Assembly: GCA_022773825.1 (NCBI GenBank)
Contig: JALFOF010000084.1
Coordinates: 1-64,000 of the forward strand
DNA: 64,000 nt
Reading direction: 5' to 3'
Source of the DNA: Prevotella sp.
GTDB taxonomy: Bacteria; Bacteroidota; Bacteroidia; Bacteroidales; Bacteroidaceae
Position numbers and translations under genes: made by a program. Shown piece by piece: positions 40,301 through 48,080 of this stretch. Every line of letters starts with the position of its first letter. Position 1 is the first letter of the stretch. Under the pieces are notes generated by a model. It was given only the letters and a program-made list of their open reading frames with translations. It did not search any database and was not told the origin of the DNA.

Positions 40301-40339
40301 TCCTCCGGCGAATGGCTGTTCACGCTAAAACTCTTGTAG
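37304..40339 (+). CDS. putative secreted zinc peptidase (HExxH, gluzincin-like) with beta-propeller and C-terminal outer-membrane-type domain
   Basis: HEYTH at 37697-37711 followed by WYHEGIACFLETW; TolB/WD40-like middle (FSPDDTRLIGSSYYTGVSNIWAVDIENGK); aromatic-rich beta-strand C-terminus; track ORF begins 37241, signal-peptide start 37304 favoured. Confidence 0.75.
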   Translation: MGMWKVAMTALCFLLLLSVRLYARPVGTFYEYVQRDSVGKKGAELVFYAPALSRYIPHIMRQYEHAKAMHTQLWRLQEPLQPPFLLLTDLQDDGNGGASPLPVNYIGIGMAPVNMSYYVTPTTERYSHLFKHEYTHTVMTDRPDSRDSRFRSLFGTKVVADNNYPLSTVWSFLTTPRWYAPRWYHEGIACFLETWLSGGVGRALGGYDEMYFRSKIHENSPLSTVVGLESEGSTKDFQLGTNAYLYGTRFVNYLVMRYGCDSVLAFYNRTEGSKAFFASQFRKVFGKSLPNVWDEWKAYERQHQHSNLEQLGRYPITMTEEVVNKPYGSASPLVIDDSLKVAYTAVNFPGDFAHLERIDLATGKRKKLCNIDGAMLYQTAYVAYDKKRQRLFWTDRNGSWRGLRWKRVGERTAEDDVPLQGRLKYQRMSNIVYDNVRDCLYGLLSHEGVTHIVRYDASIQKQQVLYTFNFGVSVTDLDVSHDGTMLSMTVIGVKGENSLVVFNVKDLDNASFTYRTVLTLADSNLSQFRFSPDDTRLIGSSYYTGVSNIWAVDIENGKTHLLSNTLTGLFSPCLTPSDTVYAMRFSSKGLTPVRFPYKEITDCESVEYLGQKAYENNPRLASLAHLGENTALPAFSEVYDSITPYRHIKEMAFQGAYPDISGFTDATAWNNVTPVLGYHITFTDPLGFSSIDLSVGASPWSNNPWKNRFHAAVEYKLKAWSFHASWNKTDFYDLFGPTRTSRRGYNIGLSYEREYTMQPPFKWHWEASVNAYGDMDALPMYQNVSVGNDVMTFQTANFSIGASKTRTSLGGITPEQGYDCRLSGYAYLVDGKCFPSLTLSLDEGVLLPFMRNTSGWLRMAVGQNFGERYSSFGNEYFGGFRNNYVDHGEIYRYRTLSAMPGTDIDGIAAHSFCKATGEINLQPLRFRNTGLLSLYPTYAQLSLFAIDLAANPWGRDRFRNYVSLGGQLNVEIMLFNYMKTTWSFGYARCFSQRTSGSQRSSGEWLFTLKLL

Positions 40340-40346
40340 ATGCGTA

Positions 40347-40592
40347 TGAGGTGTAAGGTTATAGGTTGTGGGTTGAAGGTGGTGAGGTTGTTGGTTGGAG
40401 GTGGAAGGTCACAGACCTCACCACCATCAACCCACCACCTCCAACCTCAAGCCCCACCACCTCCAACCTCAAGCCCTTAAACCTTACCACCTTCAACCTC
40501 CAACCTCAAGCCCCACCACCTCCCACCTCCCACCTTCACCCCACCACCTCCCACCTCAAAACCTAACCACCTCCAACCTCCAACCCCAAGTA
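40347..40592. repeat. GGTTGGAGGTGG/CCACCTCCAACC repeat region
   Basis: Short G/T-rich left arm (GGTTGAAGGTGGTGAGGTTGTTGGTTGGAGGTGG) then long reiterated CACCACCTCCAACCTCAAGCC tract. Confidence 0.9.
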
Positions 40593-40594
40593 AT

Positions 40595-41635
40595 ATGTCA
40601 CTAATCAGTTTCATACCCATAATAATTTACCTTGTAATCTTAAAATCACTTGACAGCTTCAAACTGGTCAAGTGGAAGGGATTGTGCCTTGGCATCATGC
40701 TTGGCATCGCCAGTTGTGCCGTCGCATATAGCGTCAGTGATATCGCTGCCTGTCTCGATATATCTTATTATTCCCCACCAGCAGAAGAACTTCTGAAGGC
40801 ATTGGCAGCCATACTGCTGATGCGTGTTATACATATAGCGTTCTTTGCGGAGGCATTATGCTATGGTGCGGCAGTCGGAGCAGGCTTCGCTTTGCTTGAA
40901 AACATTGTCTATCTTGCTTACAATCCCTCAATGCTTCCTGCTACGGCACTCTTCCGTGGAATGGGAACCGCCATGCTCCACATTGGGTGTACCGCTCTGT
41001 TCCTCACCCTCCTGCTCCTGCTTACAAGTCCGTCGCCCATCCATCGCAGGGCAGTTGCCAAAGCATCAGGCAGATATACCCCGGCAACCCTTTTCGCTTT
41101 GCTGTTGAAGGACGGCTGGAAATTGGTAGCAGCCCTGCCCAGTGTCTTTATCCATGCACTTTACAACATACAATATTTCTCTCCATTGGTGCGTATGCTC
41201 ACCGTGGTAGTGCTGTTCCTCATAGTTTTTCTTCTTGTAAGCAGTTACAATGAGCGGCGCATCACACGTTGGATGGAGCAGTCTATCATGTACGACGTGG
41301 AGCTGCTGACAGCCATACGCGGAGGGAAGCTGGCAGACACCAAGGCGGGAGAGTACCTCTTGGCCGTCAAGGAACAGTTTGACGCGGAGGTATTTTTCGA
41401 CATGATATGCTACATACAACTGTACCTTGAGCTTACAATCTCGGCAAAAAGTCGCATGATGCTTCGCGAGGTAGGGTTGCCATCCGCCGAAAGTGATGAG
41501 GAAAGGGAACGCCGTCGTTCCATGACAAGGGAGTTCCGGGTATTGCGTTCCAACATAGGAACCATGGGCGAGATGGTGTTACACCCTATTGTAAGGCTGA
41601 CGCGTGAGGACTTGAAAGTGGTGGACGACCAGTAG
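40595..41635 (+). CDS. PrsW family intramembrane metalloprotease
   Basis: Multi-TM; PPAEELLKA (EExxK-like), ALCYGAAVGAGFALLENIVY, FIHALYNIQYF. Confidence 0.85.
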   Translation: MSLISFIPIIIYLVILKSLDSFKLVKWKGLCLGIMLGIASCAVAYSVSDIAACLDISYYSPPAEELLKALAAILLMRVIHIAFFAEALCYGAAVGAGFALLENIVYLAYNPSMLPATALFRGMGTAMLHIGCTALFLTLLLLLTSPSPIHRRAVAKASGRYTPATLFALLLKDGWKLVAALPSVFIHALYNIQYFSPLVRMLTVVVLFLIVFLLVSSYNERRITRWMEQSIMYDVELLTAIRGGKLADTKAGEYLLAVKEQFDAEVFFDMICYIQLYLELTISAKSRMMLREVGLPSAESDEERERRRSMTREFRVLRSNIGTMGEMVLHPIVRLTREDLKVVDDQ

Positions 41636-41670
41636 CGGATAAGTGTTGGTGTTTGGAGAGAGCAATAAAA

Positions 41671-41714
41671 AGAGACGCACGGTAGTGGCATCTTGCCGCT
41701 ATCGTGCGTCTTTC
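41671..41714. terminator. terminator between convergent PrsW and rubredoxin genes
   Basis: AGACGCACGGTAGTGGCATCTTGCCGCTATCGTGCGTCTTT hairpin. Confidence 0.75.
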
Positions 41715-41738
41715 TACGTCTTGCAGGCATATAGCCTG

Positions 41739-41897
41739 TTATGCTTCGCTAAACTCGTCCTTGCCTACAGAGCACAAAGGGCACACCCAATCCTCTGGGA
41801 GGTCTTCAAATGCTGTACCTGGCTCTATGCCGTTCTCTGGGTCTCCAACTTCTGGGTCATACTCATAACCGCAGACATCGCATACATACTTTTTCAT
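41739..41897 (-). CDS. rubredoxin
   Basis: Minus strand [52 protein letters not shown], 52 aa, two CxxC motifs; too short for ORF track. Confidence 0.95.
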   Translation of the reverse strand: MKKYVCDVCGYEYDPEVGDPENGIEPGTAFEDLPEDWVCPLCSVGKDEFSEA

Positions 41898-42018
41898 GTT
41901 CTTTGTTCTTGTTATAGTTTATAATAATCTCTTGTTCTCGTAATCGTGGTGCAAATGTACGTATTTTATTTTTATTCTCCGTACATATCCATGTTTTTTT
42001 TCTTGCAGTAAACGTTTT

Positions 42019-42202
42019 TTAGCATAATTCTATATTCATGGTTTTACTCAGTTCGCTATCTCTCATAACCCCAAGGACACTGATGCTGTAAACGTGTGTC
42101 CATTCTTTGCGCACGCCAATAGCAGTGAGCGTGACGTGTTCTCCTACGTCCGTTCATCCTCTTGTCGCGGCGATGGTGTCAATGGTAAATTTCGTCCGTG
42201 CA
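42019..42202 (-). pseudogene. possible decayed coding remnant with internal stop
   Basis: Minus frame AIAARTKFTIDTIAATRG*TDVGEHVTLTAIGVRKEWTHVYSISVLGVMRDSELSKTMNIELC*. Confidence 0.4.
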
Positions 42203-42287
42203 GCAATAGCATAGAGGTTGTAACGTAAAAGCGTAGAGATTGCAACGTAATAGCGGCGCTTTAGCAGCGTAATCTCTATGCTTTTAC
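42203..42287. repeat. 22-bp-period array D (4 register positions, mixed orientation, variant spacers)
   Basis: GCAATAGCATAGAGGTTGT-AAC-GTAAAAGCGTAGAGATTGC-AAC-GTAATAGCGGCGCTTTAGC-AGC-GTAATCTCTATGCTTTTAC; starts 42203/42225/42247/42269. Confidence 0.93.
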
Positions 42288-42516
42288 ACCCTAATTGCAA
42301 TGGTGCTACGGCGTGGAACGTGTAATGGCCTGTTTGTTAGTTATATATGTACTTGGATTATTATAAACGCTTGAATGGTAATTTTGGGAATGTCGTCCTT
42401 AGTCCTGCTACATTGCTATGGCGGCGACAAATGGCAGTCCCGTCATAAGGCGTAGGGAAGGGTGGAAAGAAATACGTAGAGTAAGGCGTTGTTTTTCTGA
42501 AATATGCCGATATTTT

Positions 42517-42548
42517 TTTGGAAGTGTCATTATTTTATTGTAATTTTG
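42517..42548 (+). promoter_or_regulatory. Bacteroidota-type promoter for ileS
   Basis: TTTG 42517-42520, 20-nt spacer, TAATTTTG 42541-42548. Confidence 0.6.
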
Positions 42549-42590
42549 CAGGCAAAAACAAAACGAACAAGAAACATAGAAGCTGAAAAG

Positions 42591-45500
42591 ATGACTAAGA
42601 GATTTGCCGAACACAAGGGGCTTAACCTCGTAGAGACCAACGAGCAGGTGCTTGCATATTGGGAGAAGAACGATGTCTTTCACAAGAGCATTAACGAGCG
42701 CGAGGGCTATCCTCAGTTCGTCTTCTTCGAGGGACCGCCGTCAGCCAATGGGCATCCGGGCATACACCACGTGATGGGGCGTACCATAAAGGACACTATA
42801 TTGCGCTATAAGACGATGAAGGGCTATCAAGTGCACCGCAAAGCAGGGTGGGACACCCACGGACTGCCAGTGGAGCTCTCGGTGGAGAAGTCGCTCGGCA
42901 TAACGAAAGAGGATATCGGTAAGAAGATTTCCGTGGACGACTACAACGATGCCTGCCGCAAGAACGTGATGATGTACACCGACGAGTGGACGCAACTCAC
43001 TAACAAGATGGGCTACTGGGTGGACTTGGAGCATCCATACATAACATACGACAACAAGTACATTGAGTCGCTGTGGTACCTGCTGAAGCAGCTTTACGGC
43101 AAGGGACTGCTGTACAAGGGCTACACCATACAGCCATATTCGCCCGCGGCTGGCACAGGACTGTCATCGCATGAACTTAACCAGCCCGGTTGCTATCGTG
43201 ACGTGAAGGACACCACGGTGACAGCACAGTTCCGCCTAAAGGACGTGGACTCCTTGATAGGCGACACGCGGGGACTGAAGACCTACGTGCTGGCATGGAC
43301 TACTACGCCGTGGACTCTGCCCTCCAACACCGCGCTCTGCGTGGGCCCGAAGATAGACTACGTGGCGGTGAAGGGTTGCAACCCTTACTCCGGCGAGGAG
43401 GCTGTGTACGTGATAGCTGAGCCTCGCCTCGCTGCTTACTTCTCTCCAGAGAAGACGCAGGAGGGTGAGGAGAAGCCACTGGAGATACTTTGGCGAGGAA
43501 AAGGTACCGACCTCGTGGGACTGCACTATGAGCAGCTGATGCCATGGGTGAAGCCTTGCGCGCTGGAAGACGGCAAAGTGGTAGTGAAGGAAGCGGAGGC
43601 GTTCCGCGTGATACCCGGCGACTACGTAACCACAGAGGACGGTACTGGCATTGTGCACATAGCACCGACATTCGGCGCGGACGATGCTAAGGTGGCAAAG
43701 GACGCGGGCATACCGTCGCTTTTCGTAATAGATAAGGCGGGGGACACACGCCCAATGGTCGATTTCCAAGGCAAGTACTTTGTGAAGGACGACATGGACG
43801 GCGCGTTCGCCGATATGTGTGTGAACGAGAGTTATTGGAAACACAGCGGCGACTACGTGAAGAACGCCTATGACCCCAAGTACAATGTAGGTGGAAAGTA
43901 TGACGAGAAGGCCGCCGCGAAAGAGATGGACCTCAACGTCACGCTGTGCATTGAGATGAAAGAAGAGGGTACGGCGTTCAAGATAGAGAAGCACGTGCAC
44001 AACTATCCGCACTGCTGGCGCACGGACAAGCCAGTGCTTTACTATCCGCTTGACTCGTGGTTCATACGCTCTACGGCGTGCAAAGACCGCATGGCGGAGC
44101 TTAACAAGACGATAAACTGGAAGCCAGAGTCAACCGGCACGGGACGTTTCGGTAAATGGCTTGAGAACCTTAACGACTGGAATCTGTCGCGCTCACGCTA
44201 CTGGGGCACACCGTTGCCGATATGGCGCAACCGCGATACAAGGGAAGAACTGTGCATCGGTTCGGTGGAAGAGCTGTACAACGAGATAGAAAAGGCAGTG
44301 GAAGCAGGCGTAATGTCGTCAAATCCTCTGAAAGACAAAGGTTTCGTGCCGGGCGATATGAGCCAGGAGAACTATGACCGCATAGACCTGCACCGCCCAT
44401 ACGTGGACGACATAAAGCTGGTGGGTGCCGATGGCTCCGTGCTTACACGCGAACTCGACCTCATTGACGTATGGTTTGACTCTGGTGCAATGCCTTACGC
44501 GCAGGTGCATTACCCCTTCGAGAACAAGGAGGTGATAGACAGTCGCAAGGCTTACCCCGCTGATTTCATCGCAGAGGGCGTGGACCAGACGAGAGGATGG
44601 TTCTTCACGCTCCACGCTATAGCCACGATGGTGTTCGATTCTGTGGCATATAAGAACGTAATATCCAACGGACTGGTGCTCGACAAGAACGGCATCAAGA
44701 TGTCAAAGCGATTGGGCAACGTAATTAATCCTTTCGACTGCATTGCCACCTACGGCACGGACGCGGTGAGATGGTACATGATGACGAACTCCGCGCCATG
44801 GGATAACCTGTCATTCGACCCCGACGGCGTGAAGGAAGTAACGTCATCGTTCTTCATCAAGCTCTATCAGGCGTACTCTTTCTTCACTCTCTACGCCAAT
44901 GTGGACGGCTTTGACTACTCGCAGGAGGACGTACCAGTGGCAGAACGCCCTGACTTCGACCGCTGGCTGCTTTCAGAACTGAACACTCTTGTGAGGGAAG
45001 TGGACACAACTCTTGCCAACTATGAGCCTACTCCAGCAGGAAGACTGATACAAAACTTCGTAATCGACAAGCTGTCAAACTGGTATATACGCTTGAACAA
45101 GAAGCGTTTCTGGGGTGGAGGCATGACGCAAGATAAGTTGTCTGCCTACCAGACACTATATACTTGCCTCGATACGCTGAGCAGACTTATTGCTCCGATA
45201 TCTCCATTCTATGCAGACCAACTGTTCAGAGACCTCAACGATGTGACGGGAAAGGACGCTGCGCTGAGCGTACACCTTGCTGATTATCCCGTGGCAAAGG
45301 AGGAATTAATGGATAAGGAGCTGGAGCAGGCTATGCAACTTGCAATGCAAGTGACGTCAATGGTGCTGTCATTGCGCAAGAAAGTGAAGATACCCGTGAT
45401 ACAGGCACTGCAGGCTATCTCAATACCTGTAACGGACGCAAAGCTGCGTGACAGCATAGAACGGATGGCAGTGGTAATACTTGCGGAGACAAACGTCAAG

Positions 45501-46058
45501 GAACTGCAGTTCATTGAGGACGGCAAGGGCATGACACTGGTAAAGAAAGTGAAGTGTAACTTCCGCACAATGGGTAAGAAGTTCGGCAAGCTGATGAAGG
45601 CGGTGAGCGCCGCTGTGACGCAGATGACGCAGGAACAGATAGCTATTCTTGAGCAGGAAGGACAGATTAACCTCGACATTGAAGGGCAGTCGGCTATGAT
45701 AGAGGCTGCTGACGTGGAGATTATATCCGAGGATATACCGGGATGGACCATCGCACAGGAAGGACGCATAACGGTGGCGCTTGACATTGAGATTACGCCG
45801 GAGCTGAAAAACGAGGGCATGGCACGTCTCATGATAAAGCGAATACAGGCTTTGCGCAAGGATACCGGGCTGGAAATAACGGACAGGATAAAGGTGACGA
45901 TGGAGCAGAACGAGGCTCTGGAGCACGCGGTGGCGGTGCATGGCGACCATATCAGCTCGCAGGTGCTTGCCAATGTCCTCGCGTTCGGTGATGCTTCTGA
46001 TGGCACTGAAACCGACTTCGGAGATTTCAAGGCTCGTGTCAAGATAGAGAAAATGTAG
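42591..46058 (+). CDS. ileS: isoleucyl-tRNA synthetase
   Basis: PPSANGHPGIHHVMGRT (HIGH-like), KMSKRLGNV (KMSKS); start ATG 42591. Confidence 0.96.
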   Translation: MTKRFAEHKGLNLVETNEQVLAYWEKNDVFHKSINEREGYPQFVFFEGPPSANGHPGIHHVMGRTIKDTILRYKTMKGYQVHRKAGWDTHGLPVELSVEKSLGITKEDIGKKISVDDYNDACRKNVMMYTDEWTQLTNKMGYWVDLEHPYITYDNKYIESLWYLLKQLYGKGLLYKGYTIQPYSPAAGTGLSSHELNQPGCYRDVKDTTVTAQFRLKDVDSLIGDTRGLKTYVLAWTTTPWTLPSNTALCVGPKIDYVAVKGCNPYSGEEAVYVIAEPRLAAYFSPEKTQEGEEKPLEILWRGKGTDLVGLHYEQLMPWVKPCALEDGKVVVKEAEAFRVIPGDYVTTEDGTGIVHIAPTFGADDAKVAKDAGIPSLFVIDKAGDTRPMVDFQGKYFVKDDMDGAFADMCVNESYWKHSGDYVKNAYDPKYNVGGKYDEKAAAKEMDLNVTLCIEMKEEGTAFKIEKHVHNYPHCWRTDKPVLYYPLDSWFIRSTACKDRMAELNKTINWKPESTGTGRFGKWLENLNDWNLSRSRYWGTPLPIWRNRDTREELCIGSVEELYNEIEKAVEAGVMSSNPLKDKGFVPGDMSQENYDRIDLHRPYVDDIKLVGADGSVLTRELDLIDVWFDSGAMPYAQVHYPFENKEVIDSRKAYPADFIAEGVDQTRGWFFTLHAIATMVFDSVAYKNVISNGLVLDKNGIKMSKRLGNVINPFDCIATYGTDAVRWYMMTNSAPWDNLSFDPDGVKEVTSSFFIKLYQAYSFFTLYANVDGFDYSQEDVPVAERPDFDRWLLSELNTLVREVDTTLANYEPTPAGRLIQNFVIDKLSNWYIRLNKKRFWGGGMTQDKLSAYQTLYTCLDTLSRLIAPISPFYADQLFRDLNDVTGKDAALSVHLADYPVAKEELMDKELEQAMQLAMQVTSMVLSLRKKVKIPVIQALQAISIPVTDAKLRDSIERMAVVILAETNVKELQFIEDGKGMTLVKKVKCNFRTMGKKFGKLMKAVSAAVTQMTQEQIAILEQEGQINLDIEGQSAMIEAADVEIISEDIPGWTIAQEGRITVALDIEITPELKNEGMARLMIKRIQALRKDTGLEITDRIKVTMEQNEALEHAVAVHGDHISSQVLANVLAFGDASDGTETDFGDFKARVKIEKM

Positions 46059-46192
46059 TGGTTGGGGCGTTTTGGCGGTTGGTGGTTTGCTCGTTTAGTA
46101 GAATGTATCATACAAACCACTAACCACCAAGCCTCCAACCACCGAACCATTAAATAATAAACCCACTTAATAACTAAACAACTAAATCAATC

Positions 46193-46576
46193 ATGGCAGA
46201 GATAAAGAAACGCTATAGTGACGAAGACCTCATGGAATTCAAGAAGATTATAGACGAGAAGCTTGAAAGGGCGCGTATGGACTACAACGACATGATGCGT
46301 GCACTGCGTAACGATGAGGGCAACGACGTGGCCGATACATCACCTACTTACAAGATACTCGAAGAGGGTTCTACTACCCAAAACAAGGCGGAACTCATAA
46401 TGTTGGCGCAGCGTCAGCAGAAGTTCATACAGGGACTGGAGTCCGCTCTCATAAGAATTGCCAACAAAACCTACGGCATTGACCGCATGACCGGCGAGCT
46501 GATACCTAAAGAACGCCTGCGCGCTGTGCCCCATGCTACGCTGTCCGTAGAGTCAAAGATGAAGAAAAACCACTAA
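46193..46576 (+). CDS. TraR/DksA family protein lacking cysteines
   Basis: 127 aa, coiled coil plus KTYGIDRMTGELIPKERLRAVPHATLSVE. Confidence 0.85.
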   Translation: MAEIKKRYSDEDLMEFKKIIDEKLERARMDYNDMMRALRNDEGNDVADTSPTYKILEEGSTTQNKAELIMLAQRQQKFIQGLESALIRIANKTYGIDRMTGELIPKERLRAVPHATLSVESKMKKNH

Positions 46577-47205
46577 TGAAGAGAACAACAAAACGGGCTT
46601 GGGTCGTCTGTATCTTTGTTATAACGCTGCTGGCAATAGACCAATGCGTGAAGATATGGGTGAAAACCAATATGTGCCTGCATGAAAGCATACGTGTAAC
46701 AGACTGGTTCTACATCTCTTTCATAGAGAACAACGGCATGGCTTACGGCATGACTATCATACCGAAGTTTGCCCTTAGCGCCTTTCGGCTTGTAGCCTGC
46801 TGCGCCCTTGTGTACTTTATTGGCAGGCAAATACGTGAAGGTGCGAGGACGATATGGGTGGCATTGCTGTCGCTTATACTCGCGGGGGCATTGGGAAACC
46901 TTATCGACTGTATGTTCTACGGGATGATTTTCGCAGGTTCCTCACCGTTATATACTTCCTTTCCCGTTGATTTCGGCACGGGATACGCACCCTTCATGCA
47001 GGGAAAAGTGGTAGATATGTTCTACTTCCCGCTAATTGTGACGACCTATCCCGATTGGTTCCCCGTATGGGGAGGACAGCCTTTCATCTTCTTTTCGCCA
47101 GTGTTCAACTTCGCGGATGCCTGCATTTCTGTGGGAGTAGTGGCGATGTTACTTTTCTGCCGCAAGGAACTAATAATGTTCAGCCGTAAGAATGAAGCAA
47201 ATTAG
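46576..47205 (+). CDS. lspA: lipoprotein signal peptidase II
   Basis: DQCVKIWVKTN, FIENNGMAYGM, GALGNLIDC, FNFADACIS catalytic motifs. Confidence 0.93.
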   Translation: MKRTTKRAWVVCIFVITLLAIDQCVKIWVKTNMCLHESIRVTDWFYISFIENNGMAYGMTIIPKFALSAFRLVACCALVYFIGRQIREGARTIWVALLSLILAGALGNLIDCMFYGMIFAGSSPLYTSFPVDFGTGYAPFMQGKVVDMFYFPLIVTTYPDWFPVWGGQPFIFFSPVFNFADACISVGVVAMLLFCRKELIMFSRKNEAN

Positions 47206-48064
47206 TTATGTCATACTGCTGTTGTTTGTAATGGCTTGCGCCCCATCCGTGCCTTCTGGAATACTCCAAAAGGATGAGATGGAGGACGTATTGTATGATA
47301 TGCATATAGCCCAAAGCATCTATGAGACACGTGAAGGGGGCGTTGCAACGGGGACAGACCTGCTGGCTCTCAGAGCTTCTGTGCTGAGGAAACATGACGT
47401 TGACAAGGCGGTGTGGGACTCATCGTTCAACTATTACTGCCGTAACTCAAGGGATATGTATGACATTTACCAGTCGCTCGCAAAGCGAATAGAAAGAAAT
47501 GTCATAGCACTTGGTGGAAAAGTGGACGGTTTTCAAGGCTCGGAGGCTGATACTGCCAACGTGTGGAAGGCGGAAGATGCGTTCATTCTCATGCAGCAGG
47601 CACCGTATAACCTGTTCACTTTCGATGTTATACCAGACTCAACGTTTGAGGACGGAGACAGGATAACGCTGCAATATGATGCCCAGTTCATCTTTCAAGA
47701 CGGTATGCGCGATATCGCTACCTTCCTTGCGGTGTACTACGATAACGACAGTATCGCCACGGTTACGTCACATTCCAACTTCGATGGCCACGGCATAGTG
47801 ACGCTTAACAACGATGTTAACCGCCTGCATGTGAAGAGAATAAAGGGATATTTCCTCCTTGTTCAGAACCTTACGCAGAACTCTTCCAATGCAAATACCA
47901 CGACAATGCGCCTCGCCGCCATAAGAAACGTGAAGCTATTGCACCTGCGCACCGAGCCCCCGGCCGTCAAGAAGGAAGAACCAGTGGAGAAGGTTGACTC
48001 GCTGAAGGCGGACTCGCTTATGAAAGACAGCATAATGAAATCACATATTACAGTGAAAAACTAA
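47192..48064 (+). CDS. DUF4296-type lipoprotein
   Basis: Lipobox VMACAPSVP; MEDVLYDMHIAQSIYE, HDVDKAVWDSSFNYYCRNS. Confidence 0.8.
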   Translation: MKQISYVILLLFVMACAPSVPSGILQKDEMEDVLYDMHIAQSIYETREGGVATGTDLLALRASVLRKHDVDKAVWDSSFNYYCRNSRDMYDIYQSLAKRIERNVIALGGKVDGFQGSEADTANVWKAEDAFILMQQAPYNLFTFDVIPDSTFEDGDRITLQYDAQFIFQDGMRDIATFLAVYYDNDSIATVTSHSNFDGHGIVTLNNDVNRLHVKRIKGYFLLVQNLTQNSSNANTTTMRLAAIRNVKLLHLRTEPPAVKKEEPVEKVDSLKADSLMKDSIMKSHITVKN

Positions 48065-48080
48065 ATACTAACTAATATAT

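Noticed and set aside
40366-40604. ORFs of 66 and 69 aa (PTTSNLKPHHLQPQ...)
   Set aside because: Open only because of the CCACCTCCAACCTCAAGCC repeat; no start context or homology expected.
43236-44012. 258-aa minus-strand ORF within ileS
   Set aside because: Antisense shadow of ileS; no recognisable domain or upstream signals.
46090-46187. Extended palindromic gap ileS-dksA as a separate strong hairpin claim
   Set aside because: Shares TGGTTTAGT vocabulary but arms pair poorly and irregularly, so only mentioned with the 19294 family.
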